Shown here: piece after piece, positions 1 to 5,482 of the stretch
Numbering within the stretch: the first letter of the stretch is position 1
Layout: the number at the start of each line of letters is the position of its first letter
Source of the DNA: Blastocatellia bacterium
Lineage (GTDB): Bacteria > Acidobacteriota > Blastocatellia > Pyrinomonadales > Pyrinomonadaceae
Assembly (NCBI GenBank): GCA_003175865.1
Contig: PSRF01000035.1
Coordinates: 1-5,482 of the forward strand
Direction: 5' to 3'
Length of the DNA: 5,482 bases
The notes under the pieces: generated by a model
The model's input: the letters and a program-made list of their open reading frames with translations, nothing else
The model's database searches: none
Told to the model about the DNA's origin: nothing
Made by a program: the position numbers and the translations under genes

Positions 1-477
1 GTAACCGCGCTGGATGAAAATCGCGCGACACCCTGCGGCGCGCGCGCAATCGATATCGCGCCAGCGATCGCCGATGACGTGACTTTCTCTAAGATTAATA
101 TTTAGGTCGGCTGCTGCCCGGAGAATCAACCCTGGCCGCGGCTTGCGGCAATCGCAGGACTGGCCGTAACGCTCTCCTCCGTGGTAGCAAACTTCAATTC
201 GATCAAGTAACGGAACCGTCGATTGCAATTTTGAATGCATCGCTTCGACCGTTTCGCGACGCTGGATACCCCGACCGACGTCAGGCTGATTGGTGATGAC
301 GATCAGCAAGAAGTTCGCCGCCTTCAGCCGCGCGCAGCCAGCGGCGACGTCTTCGTAGAGTTCGAAATCATTGAGCGCCGACGGAGGGTGGGGCATTCCA
401 TTGCGGACCACAGCCCGGTTGAGCACCCCGTCACGATCCAGAAAAACTGCGCGTTGCGCTATTTCATGCTTTCCCAT
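1..477 (-). CDS. gmhB: D-glycero-alpha-D-manno-heptose 1,7-bisphosphate 7-phosphatase (HAD family), 3' end cut by window edge
   Basis: This is a cytoplasmic HAD-superfamily phosphatase that removes the C7 phosphate of heptose 1,7-bisphosphate, the step between HddA and HddC. I translated the minus strand from ATG at 477-475; the frame stays open to base 1, giving 159 residues. HAD motif I is LDRDG (Asp14 nucleophile, Asp16). Motif II lies in ITNQ (Thr62), motif III is Lys112 in CRKPRPG, and motif IV is GDRWRDID (Asp137, Asp141). Cys97-x-His99 and Cys108-x-Cys110 match the structural zinc loop of GmhB proteins. Family members run about 180-190 residues, so some 20-30 C-terminal residues probably lie outside the window. 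The TNQPDVGRG stretch differs from the TNQSG-I-ARG form I recall for E. coli GmhB. Pairing with a GHMP kinase suggests use of the alpha anomer, which is inference. The start overlaps the isomerase gene by 19 bases; a weak GAG lies about 6 bases upstream of the ATG. Confidence 0.9.
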   Translation of the reverse strand, partial: MGKHEIAQRAVFLDRDGVLNRAVVRNGMPHPPSALNDFELYEDVAAGCARLKAANFLLIVITNQPDVGRGIQRRETVEAMHSKLQSTVPLLDRIEVCYHGGERYGQSCDCRKPRPGLILRAAADLNINLRESHVIGDRWRDIDCARAAGCRAIFIQRGY

Positions 478-1055
478 TTTGTCTCAGCGAGCTTCAGCTT
501 GGGATGTGAAACCCAGAGGTGCCAGACGATCGCTTGGAATGCCTCGGTATGCGGCGTGACGTTTGCGATATTCACCGTCGGGATCACAATCGCCGCGTCT
601 GCAACCTCGGCGGTGTAACCTCCATCGCGACCGACGATTCCAAGGATTGCGCTTCCTCGTTCGTCTGCTAGTTGCAGCGCGGCAACCAAGTTCGGACTGA
701 CATTCTTTTCCAAGCTACCGCCACCCACGGATAACACAAGGATCGCATCTTTTTCGCTCAGACGGCTTCCTTTAAGCCAGTCGGCGAAAACAGAAGTCCA
801 TCCGTCGTCGTTAGTGCGAGCCGTGAGTTCCGACACGTTATCAGTCGGCGCGTAGGACTCGATGCCTGCCAGCTTCCGGAAGTCGTTCACCGCATGTGAG
901 GCATTCGCGGCGCTGCCTCCGACACCGAGGACAAAGAGCCGGCCGCCGCGCGTGCGCAAGGCTGCCAATAATTCCACCGCTTTTTCGCAAAGCGCCGGGT
1001 CAAGTTTCGAGAGGACTTCGGCCGCCTCGCGCAAATGTTGTTTCGAATAGCTCAT
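459..1055 (-). CDS. gmhA: SIS-domain phosphoheptose isomerase (GmhA-like, sedoheptulose 7-phosphate isomerase)
   Basis: This is a 198-residue single SIS-domain protein, close to the roughly 190 residues of GmhA. It is expected to convert sedoheptulose 7-phosphate to D-glycero-D-manno-heptose 7-phosphate in the cytoplasm, the first step of the pathway. A helical N-terminus (about 1-36) leads to the phosphate-binding loop GVGGSAANASH (44-54). Next come TDNVSELTARTNDDGW (71-86), the second loop LSVGGGS (108-114), and a C-terminal TPHTEAFQ helix (168-174) running to His179. Aligned by eye to E. coli GmhA, the metal ligands His61, Glu65, Gln172 and His180 correspond to His54, Asp58, Glu171 and His179, so two of the four differ. 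The second loop is glycine-rich where E. coli GmhA has Ser/Thr. The ATG overlaps the hddC stop by 4 bases (ATGA), implying coupled translation. Membership of the SIS family is certain. The exact substrate rests on the kinase, transferase and phosphatase neighbours; another ketose phosphate remains possible. Confidence 0.83.
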   Translation of the reverse strand: MSYSKQHLREAAEVLSKLDPALCEKAVELLAALRTRGGRLFVLGVGGSAANASHAVNDFRKLAGIESYAPTDNVSELTARTNDDGWTSVFADWLKGSRLSEKDAILVLSVGGGSLEKNVSPNLVAALQLADERGSAILGIVGRDGGYTAEVADAAIVIPTVNIANVTPHTEAFQAIVWHLWVSHPKLKLAETKWESMK

Positions 1056-1798
1056 GCCGGAGTGGGAGCTGATTCGCTACGCAATAGGGAATCAAGTTCA
1101 GCAAGGCCCCTCGGCGAGCCGATCTCATAGAACCGTCGTTTCACTTCATACGCAGCCATTTCCTTCTCCGCTACGAGACGTGCGTAAACATCAGCCAGAT
1201 CGAATGGCGCGTTGTCAGGAAAGGGAGCGAACACTGCCGCGCTGAGAACGGCTATGCCGTAATCAATGTAGCGCATTTCCGGTGTGCGCACTTTCTTGTC
1301 ATACCGACGAATTTCCCCAGCTTCAAACCAGACATTACTCGCACCCCAGCGGCCTTCGTTTTTGAACACTGTCATCAAAGCTGGTTTCCTGCTCAAAACG
1401 AAAGCTTCTACTATGTCGGAATAATCAACCGGCATGTACGAGTCCCCGTACATGACGAGAAATTGGTCGCCCAACTTCGGAAGCGCGCGCTTCAGCGCAC
1501 CGCCGGTTCCAAGACGCGTTGGTGGATCAAACGAATAATCAATTTGCACGCCAAGCGTGTTTCCGTCGCCAATCTTCGCCTCAATCATCTCACCCAGATG
1601 GCCGACGCAAAGCACTATTTTGCGAAGGCCTTCCGAATGAAGCAGCCGCAATTGATGGACTAGGAAGGGTTCCCCTGCGACCTGCAACAGCGCCTTGGGT
1701 GTTTGCTCAGTTGCCGGCCGGAGTCGCGTGGCAAGCCCTCCAGCAAGGATGGCCACTGGCCAATTCACCAAGTCAATCTGTCGACGTCGCTCCGTCAC
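1052..1798 (-). CDS. hddC: D-glycero-alpha-D-manno-heptose 1-phosphate nucleotidyltransferase (HddC-like)
   Basis: This is a 248-residue sugar-phosphate nucleotidyltransferase that should join heptose 1-phosphate to a nucleotide, releasing pyrophosphate; HddC homologues use GTP to give GDP-heptose. The Rossmann-like NTP-transferase fold shows the signature LAGGLATRLRP (18-28) followed by TPKALL (Lys35), both nucleotide-binding. LGTGGAL (96-102) contacts base and sugar. YGDSY (117-121) carries the metal-binding Asp119. IDYGIAVL (178-185) and YEIGSPRGLAE (224-234) complete the sugar-binding half. The length fits the short single-domain group without the C-terminal beta-helix acetyltransferase domain. 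The start is GTG at 1798-1796, overlapping the kinase TGA by 4 bases. I see no clear Shine-Dalgarno, so it may depend on re-initiation. A second GTG at codon 11 (1768) is possible but would leave a gap and has no better ribosome site. GTP versus another NTP cannot be read from the sequence; HddC is inferred from the adjacent hddA, gmhA and gmhB. Confidence 0.86.
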   Translation of the reverse strand: MTERRRQIDLVNWPVAILAGGLATRLRPATEQTPKALLQVAGEPFLVHQLRLLHSEGLRKIVLCVGHLGEMIEAKIGDGNTLGVQIDYSFDPPTRLGTGGALKRALPKLGDQFLVMYGDSYMPVDYSDIVEAFVLSRKPALMTVFKNEGRWGASNVWFEAGEIRRYDKKVRTPEMRYIDYGIAVLSAAVFAPFPDNAPFDLADVYARLVAEKEMAAYEVKRRFYEIGSPRGLAELDSLLRSESAPTPA

Positions 1799-2775
1799 TG
1801 AATCAGAATCTTTGTGCCTTCAGGTTCAAACCGGAAGCGCACTTCCGTCAATCCTCTCTTGCTCATTGTATGACGCAGGCGAGCTTTGTCTTCGGCGTAA
1901 AACATCAGAAATCCGCCCCCGCCTGCGCCAATTAATTTTCCGCCGAGCGCGCCGTTTGCCATCGCGGCATCATACGATTCATTAATGAACTCGTTGCTCA
2001 TGATGGCGGAACGTTCCTTTTTTCGTTGCCAGTGAACATCCATTAGCCGTGCGAACTCGCGTAGATCATCGCCTTCCAACGCGCATTGACTTTGTCGTCC
2101 CGTTTCTTTTACGAAGTGCAGGTTCTCCAGCATCGCTTCCTCGGATTGCGTGCTTTTATCATGTTGTTCCCGCAAAATCTCTGAGGCTGAACGTGAGTAA
2201 CCTGTAAAGAATAGTAATAAGTTATCCTCGAGCTCGAGCAAAGTTTGTTCGGAGATTTTGAGGGGTAACGCCTGCACCCGGTCATCCGGCAGAAACTCAA
2301 AACAAGTGATCCCGCCGTAGGCGGCGATGTATTGATCTTGTTTACCTATAGGTTCGCGCAATTTTTCCAGTTCGATATGACAGGCCTGCTCGGCAAGCTC
2401 AGACCGATGAACAAGGTCCTTGCGCAGCGTGTGCAGAGCCTTGAGCAGCGCGGTTGTGAAACTGCCCGATGACCCGAGGCCTGTGCCCGCTGGAATATCG
2501 GCCATGCTCGCAATCTCTAGGTTTCGTTCCTGTACGTTGGCCAACTTGAGTGCTTCCCTGATGATCGGGTGCTTTATTTCGTCGATCGTGCCTACTTCCT
2601 CAAAATGGGAATACTTGAGTAAGAAACCATCCATAAATCTCCGATGGACAGTGATGTAAACATACTTATCGATTGCCGCGGCAATCAGGAAACCACCGTT
2701 CTTCCGATAGTACGAAGGCAGATCAGTTCCCCCGCCACCGAGCGAGATTCGTAGTGGAGAACGTACGATTATCAT
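1795..2775 (-). CDS. hddA: D-glycero-alpha-D-manno-heptose 7-phosphate 1-kinase (GHMP family)
   Basis: This is a 326-residue GHMP kinase that should phosphorylate heptose 7-phosphate at C1 with ATP, giving the alpha-1,7-bisphosphate. The N-terminus VRSPLRISLGGGGTDLPSYY (4-23) is the sugar-binding signature typical of HddA and its fucokinase and galactokinase relatives. The ATP-binding GHMP motif 2 is PAGTGLGSSGSF (95-106). KQDQY (145-149) holds the likely catalytic Asp147. Motif 3 is GGKLIGAGGGGF (278-289). The length is normal for HddA. The start is fixed: the ATG at 2775 is preceded in frame by a stop (TAA at 2784-2782). Only 22 bases separate it from the upstream stop, and they are T-rich (TTGTTTTGCG...) without a Shine-Dalgarno, so initiation may be inefficient or coupled. 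The gene overlaps hddC by 4 bases. A fucose-type or other sugar kinase is the alternative; the gmhA, gmhB and hddC neighbours favour heptose. Confidence 0.9.
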   Translation of the reverse strand: MIIVRSPLRISLGGGGTDLPSYYRKNGGFLIAAAIDKYVYITVHRRFMDGFLLKYSHFEEVGTIDEIKHPIIREALKLANVQERNLEIASMADIPAGTGLGSSGSFTTALLKALHTLRKDLVHRSELAEQACHIELEKLREPIGKQDQYIAAYGGITCFEFLPDDRVQALPLKISEQTLLELEDNLLLFFTGYSRSASEILREQHDKSTQSEEAMLENLHFVKETGRQSQCALEGDDLREFARLMDVHWQRKKERSAIMSNEFINESYDAAMANGALGGKLIGAGGGGFLMFYAEDKARLRHTMSKRGLTEVRFRFEPEGTKILIQ

Positions 2776-2797
2776 ACACGATTAACACGCAAAACAA

Positions 2798-4387
2798 TCA
2801 CTCGACAGGTTCACCAAATGCGAGAAAGCTGGAAAGCGGTGTGAACCGTAATTTAGTTATCGTCCAAAGACCCAGCGGTGCGTCGCGCCACATCCGGATC
2901 TTCTTTCCTTCGGCGTGCGACCTTGATCGATAATTCACTGGGATTTCGCGAGGCTTGTACCCTTTACGAACGATCTTAAGTAGTAGTTCGTAATCGAAGT
3001 TGAAATAGTTGCTGCAGAAGTCGATTCCTTCTATGCAGTCCCGTCGAAACACCTTGAACATCGTTTGTGGATCTCGCAAGCGCAGACCAAAAAGTACATT
3101 GATGTATGCCGTGACTAAGACGTGCGCGATATTGTACGCTTTGGCAAGCAATGGCTTGGTAAAGCGGCGCAGTTTCCAATGATTGCGGCCACCGTGGCGT
3201 GATCCCAAGACGAAGGCTTCCCGCCCTCGGAGGATAGGGTCAATCAACGAGTAATAATCCTCGAAGTCATACTCCAGGTCTGCATCTTGAATCATCAGCA
3301 CATCTCCACGTGCATGCCGGAGTCCGAGTCGAATCGCATGTCCCTTTCCATGAGGGGAATCTTCTAAAACGCACGTCACGCGAGGATGACTAGCGTAATC
3401 TTGAACAATCTCACGCGATCCGTCCTTGGAATTGCTTTCTACTACAATCACTTCGATTTGAGCGTCTTCAAAATGGATGCCCAGGACTGACTCTATAACC
3501 GTTTTGACTGTGGCAGCTTCATCGAAAACCGGAATAATAACAGAAAGCAACGGCTCCTTTAATTCTCGGCGGATCGCAGCAACAGCTACATCGCTCGAGA
3601 TGACCTTGGCGTGGAGCTGCCTTAGGAAACGTTGTGGCAGTAGCTGCAGCAACCGGCGCTTCCAAGTCTTTGGCGGTCGTTCATCGGATTTGCCGTTCAA
3701 CCAGGAAAGAAGTGAAATTCTTCGTTCCACCCGGAACGCACCTTTGGTACGAAAGCCTGCTCGAAAAACGACCTTAATTGCGGTTTGCGAGTCAACATAC
3801 GCGGAGCGTTCGTCGATCAGTCGCTCCCATTCTCGAGTCCCAATGCTCGCACCGAGACGCCGTACGTCCGAGAAGATGAAAATGGCGATATCGTTTTTCT
3901 CCATTTGGCTGCAGAGAGATCTCAATGATTTCATCGGGTTCCAGAAAGCTTCGAGCTGACCCACCGAAACGATGACTCGCTGTTGCTCACGGTCTTTCAG
4001 CTGATCGGTAAACGGTTTGATCGAATCGCTTCGCCATGGCGTGAGGCGAACCGTTCCGTCTATATGCCAATCAGCCAATTCAACTGATGAGATGCTGATT
4101 GGCAGGCGTTCGATTAAGTTGTTCACGATAGCGGAGATCGAACCGTTTTGGCGCGCGCGCGATTCGAGTGCCGTAGGTGTATTCCGCGAGGGCACGCAGC
4201 GCGATTCCGGACAAAAGCTGAAGCTGCAATCACTACACTGAACTACTCGCACCGTTCGCAGTGAAAATGAGTAATGCACGCGATCGCCGCCGCAGACGGG
4301 GCACTGCGCGACACGAAAAGATTGCTCCTCGGACCCTTGGTCGCCAGATTGGCCGCTTGATACGGAAGGGACTGATGTGACACTCAT
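2798..4387 (-). CDS. Composite protein: zinc ribbon, SAM-loop-less methyltransferase remnant, DPM1-like family 2 glycosyltransferase
   Basis: With ATG at 4387 this is 529 residues. A low-complexity Ser/Gly/Gln leader is followed by a zinc ribbon (Cys29, Cys32, Cys51, Cys54; Cys59 nearby) like those at the N-terminus of sugar-modifying SAM methyltransferases. Residues 138-212 match the second half of such a methyltransferase: VIVSVGQLEAF, then strand AIFIFSDV (168-175), then RSAYVDS to RAGF (194-212). No glycine-rich SAM-binding loop precedes them, so that activity is probably lost. A basic linker leads to a complete GT-A domain from about 281: SVIIPVFDEA (282-291), VVESNSKDGS (315-324), GKGHAIRLGL (347-356), a metal-binding DAD (Asp368, Asp370), GSRHGGR (395-401), DPQTMFKVF (439-447) and FDYELLLK (464-471). 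The pattern is dolichol-phosphate-mannose-synthase-like, suggesting sugar transfer to a lipid phosphate or glycan at the inner membrane. No clear multi-pass segment is visible. A GTG at 4444 would add 19 unremarkable residues and overlap the SDR gene by 11 bases. Donor and acceptor are unknown. Confidence 0.88.
   Translation of the reverse strand: MSVTSVPSVSSGQSGDQGSEEQSFRVAQCPVCGGDRVHYSFSLRTVRVVQCSDCSFSFCPESRCVPSRNTPTALESRARQNGSISAIVNNLIERLPISISSVELADWHIDGTVRLTPWRSDSIKPFTDQLKDREQQRVIVSVGQLEAFWNPMKSLRSLCSQMEKNDIAIFIFSDVRRLGASIGTREWERLIDERSAYVDSQTAIKVVFRAGFRTKGAFRVERRISLLSWLNGKSDERPPKTWKRRLLQLLPQRFLRQLHAKVISSDVAVAAIRRELKEPLLSVIIPVFDEAATVKTVIESVLGIHFEDAQIEVIVVESNSKDGSREIVQDYASHPRVTCVLEDSPHGKGHAIRLGLRHARGDVLMIQDADLEYDFEDYYSLIDPILRGREAFVLGSRHGGRNHWKLRRFTKPLLAKAYNIAHVLVTAYINVLFGLRLRDPQTMFKVFRRDCIEGIDFCSNYFNFDYELLLKIVRKGYKPREIPVNYRSRSHAEGKKIRMWRDAPLGLWTITKLRFTPLSSFLAFGEPVE
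4065..4104. repeat. Perfect 11-base inverted repeat inside the glycosyltransferase gene
   Basis: The arms are TGCCAATCAGC (4065-4075) and GCTGATTGGCA (4094-4104), separated by 18 bases. They are perfect reverse complements and could form a hairpin in the mRNA. No U-run follows on either side, so it is not a standard intrinsic terminator. It falls at codons 95-108 of the 529-residue protein, between the zinc ribbon and the methyltransferase-like segment. It may be coincidence within coding sequence. Confidence 0.6.
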
Positions 4388-4395
4388 AAAAGTTG

Positions 4396-4400
4396 CCCCC
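4396..4400 (-). promoter_or_regulatory. Possible ribosome binding site supporting the ATG at 4387
   Basis: On the minus strand a GGGGG run lies 8 bases before ATG 4387. It is an imperfect Shine-Dalgarno, but better placed than anything before the alternative GTG at 4444, whose upstream bases (TTTACCTGGT) show none. It is the main reason for preferring the shorter start of the glycosyltransferase gene. Confidence 0.35.
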
Positions 4401-4433
4401 GGTGTGAGAATGACTGTGATTTGGTATTGGCAG

Positions 4434-5408
4434 TCAATTAACACACCAGGTAAATACCCAGCGATTGTCTCGTAGCCACTGAAGTGTCCGCACTACCGCG
4501 TCACGAATGCTTAGTTTTGCACGCCAACCTGTCGCCTGAATTTTGGTTGTATCCAGGAAAATGAACGGATTATCCCCGACCCAACCCTGTCGCCCGCCCG
4601 TAAAGCAAATCTTTGGCACAAGGCCGAGTTCAGCGCAGATCCAGCCTATGGAGTCAACCACTCGGCAATACTCGGTTGTGCCAAGGTTGTAAATCTCGGT
4701 TCCGCCCTCATTCTCAGCATTGGATCGTAATCGCATCGTATGCAGGACTGCCGCAACACAGTCGCCCACATACAGGTAGCTCTTGCGCTGGTTTCCGTCA
4801 CCGAGTACTTCGAGGCGGTCCGGATGATCCAACAACTGTCGATAAAAATCGAAGATGTGTCCGTGCGTGTAGCGTTCGCCCAGAATCGAGACTAACCGAA
4901 AAATTATCCCGCGGAAACCGTAACCTTCACAATACGCCTCTATTAACCCTTCTCCTGCCAGCTTGCTAGCGCCGTACAGCGAAGTTTGTATTGGGAAGGG
5001 CGCGTCCTCCGGTGTTGGTATTACTGATGCCTCACCGTAAACTGATCCGGTCGAGGCGAAAATGATCGTTCTGATGTCGTTGGACCGCATGGCCTCAAGC
5101 ACATGATATGTAGCTAACATGTTTTGCTGAATGTCTTTTGACGGGTGTTCGAGCCCGAAGCGCACATCAGCGTTTGCAGCAAAGTGAAGGACTTGCTCGC
5201 AGCCTTTCATCGCAGACTTAAGTCCGTCCACGTCAAGATTATCCCCTTTTATGAGTTGGTAGCTCTTGTATCGGCAAGCATTCTCCACGAAATGCTCCTG
5301 GCCTGTCGAGAAGTCATCCCAACCCACGACCTCGTGCCCCTCATTGAGAAGACAGTCGGCAAGATTACTTCCAATGAACCCCGCAGCGCCTGTAATAAAG
5401 TATTTCAT
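4434..5408 (-). CDS. NAD-dependent epimerase/dehydratase (extended SDR, nucleotide-sugar modifying)
   Basis: This is a 324-residue extended short-chain dehydrogenase/reductase of the UDP-glucose 4-epimerase/GDP-mannose dehydratase superfamily, expected to change the stereochemistry or oxidation state of a nucleotide-bound sugar in the cytoplasm. The dinucleotide-binding GAAGFIG (7-13) starts the Rossmann fold, with acidic Asp31-Asp32 after strand 2 favouring NAD over NADP. HFAANADV (75-82) is the usual HxAA segment. The catalytic set is ASTGSVYG (118-125) with Tyr145 and Lys149 in YGASK. RLVSILGERY (171-180) and the substrate-side LGDGNQRKSYLYVGDCV (202-218) follow. The length is typical of 4-epimerases. 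ATG at 5408 directly precedes the KYFITGAAGFIG strand, so no earlier start is needed; a weak GTGAG lies about 8 bases upstream. As the gene heads the visible heptose set it could act on GDP-heptose, but an ordinary UDP-hexose 4-epimerase cannot be excluded. The last codons overlap the alternative GTG start of the next gene. Confidence 0.9.
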   Translation of the reverse strand: MKYFITGAAGFIGSNLADCLLNEGHEVVGWDDFSTGQEHFVENACRYKSYQLIKGDNLDVDGLKSAMKGCEQVLHFAANADVRFGLEHPSKDIQQNMLATYHVLEAMRSNDIRTIIFASTGSVYGEASVIPTPEDAPFPIQTSLYGASKLAGEGLIEAYCEGYGFRGIIFRLVSILGERYTHGHIFDFYRQLLDHPDRLEVLGDGNQRKSYLYVGDCVAAVLHTMRLRSNAENEGGTEIYNLGTTEYCRVVDSIGWICAELGLVPKICFTGGRQGWVGDNPFIFLDTTKIQATGWRAKLSIRDAVVRTLQWLRDNRWVFTWCVN

Positions 5409-5428
5409 TTTCGCTCACATGAGTCGCT

Positions 5429-5482
5429 TTAGCGGCGTGAGGTTCTGCCGAGAAATTCGTTCCACTTGGCACGCGTTTCCGC
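5429..5482 (-). CDS. Possible C-terminal end of an upstream gene, cut by the right window edge
   Basis: The minus-strand frame from base 5482 reads 17 codons (AETRAKWNEFLGRTSRR) to a TAA at 5431-5429, leaving 20 bases before the SDR start. The charged, amphipathic composition looks like a protein C-terminus, and the spacing fits the compact operon. A second frame also stays open to a TGA at about 5418, so the frame choice is uncertain. The fragment is too short for any family assignment. Confidence 0.4.
   Translation of the reverse strand, partial: AETRAKWNEFLGRTSRR

Noticed and set aside
235..618. Plus-strand open frame of 127 codons
   Set aside because: It lies opposite gmhB and gmhA, whose minus-strand frames carry clear HAD and SIS motifs; its own translation shows no recognisable motif.
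1519..1985. Overlapping plus-strand frames across the hddC/hddA junction
   Set aside because: They cover the antisense of conserved kinase and nucleotidyltransferase coding sequence and have no motifs or ribosome site.
2227..2238. Twelve-base palindrome CTCGAGCTCGAG
   Set aside because: It is explained by the codons for a Leu-Glu-Leu-Glu stretch in the kinase; no partner copies or regulatory context.
3477..3959. Plus-strand open frame of 160 codons
   Set aside because: It is antisense to the middle of the glycosyltransferase gene, Arg/Ser-rich with no domain pattern; a shadow of the real frame.
4149..4160. Alternating GCGCGCGCGC tract
   Set aside because: A short run within Arg/Ala codons of the glycosyltransferase gene; too short to argue for a structural or phase-variable element.
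4613..4969. Plus-strand open frame of 118 codons
   Set aside because: It is antisense to the SDR gene, whose motifs are unambiguous, and its translation shows no family signature.
5409..5428. Promoter between the upstream fragment and the SDR gene
   Set aside because: Only 20 bases separate them and no -10/-35 pattern is visible; any operon promoter probably lies beyond the right edge.

Overview
The window carries one polycistronic operon, transcribed entirely from the minus strand (right to left), with six recognisable genes packed end to end and no gene-free stretch longer than about 25 bases. GC content is moderate, roughly 50-55% by eye. Shine-Dalgarno signals are weak. The genes resemble cell-surface polysaccharide loci of Gram-negative or soil-dwelling bacteria (acidobacterial, verrucomicrobial, planctomycetal or proteobacterial in style), but nothing here fixes the taxon and that guess is weak.

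In order of transcription: the last codons of a possible upstream gene (5429-5482); an NAD-dependent nucleotide-sugar epimerase/dehydratase of the extended SDR family (4434-5408); a composite protein with an N-terminal zinc ribbon, a methyltransferase-like middle without a SAM-binding loop, and a C-terminal DPM1-like family 2 glycosyltransferase (2798-4387, possibly from 4444); a GHMP-family heptose 7-phosphate kinase, hddA (1795-2775); a heptose 1-phosphate nucleotidyltransferase, hddC (1052-1798); a SIS-domain sedoheptulose 7-phosphate isomerase, gmhA-like (459-1055); and a HAD-family heptose 1,7-bisphosphate 7-phosphatase, gmhB, cut by the left edge (1-477).

The last four genes supply every step of the known route to GDP-D-glycero-alpha-D-manno-heptose: sedoheptulose 7-phosphate is isomerised (GmhA), phosphorylated at C1 (HddA), dephosphorylated at C7 (GmhB) and activated with GTP (HddC). 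Their reading frames overlap by 4, 4 and 19 bases, so translation is probably coupled. The two upstream genes would then modify the activated sugar (SDR) and transfer it, or another sugar, to an acceptor (GT2). The likely overall role is making a heptose or modified heptose for a surface glycan such as capsule, O-antigen, S-layer glycan or exopolysaccharide.

The most unusual points are the altered predicted metal site of the isomerase (His-Asp-Glu-His instead of His-Glu-Gln-His), the half-eroded methyltransferase module inside the glycosyltransferase, and a perfect 11-base inverted repeat in the coding sequence where the missing SAM-binding half should be. I see no tRNA, rRNA, CRISPR array, insertion sequence or convincing promoter or terminator.
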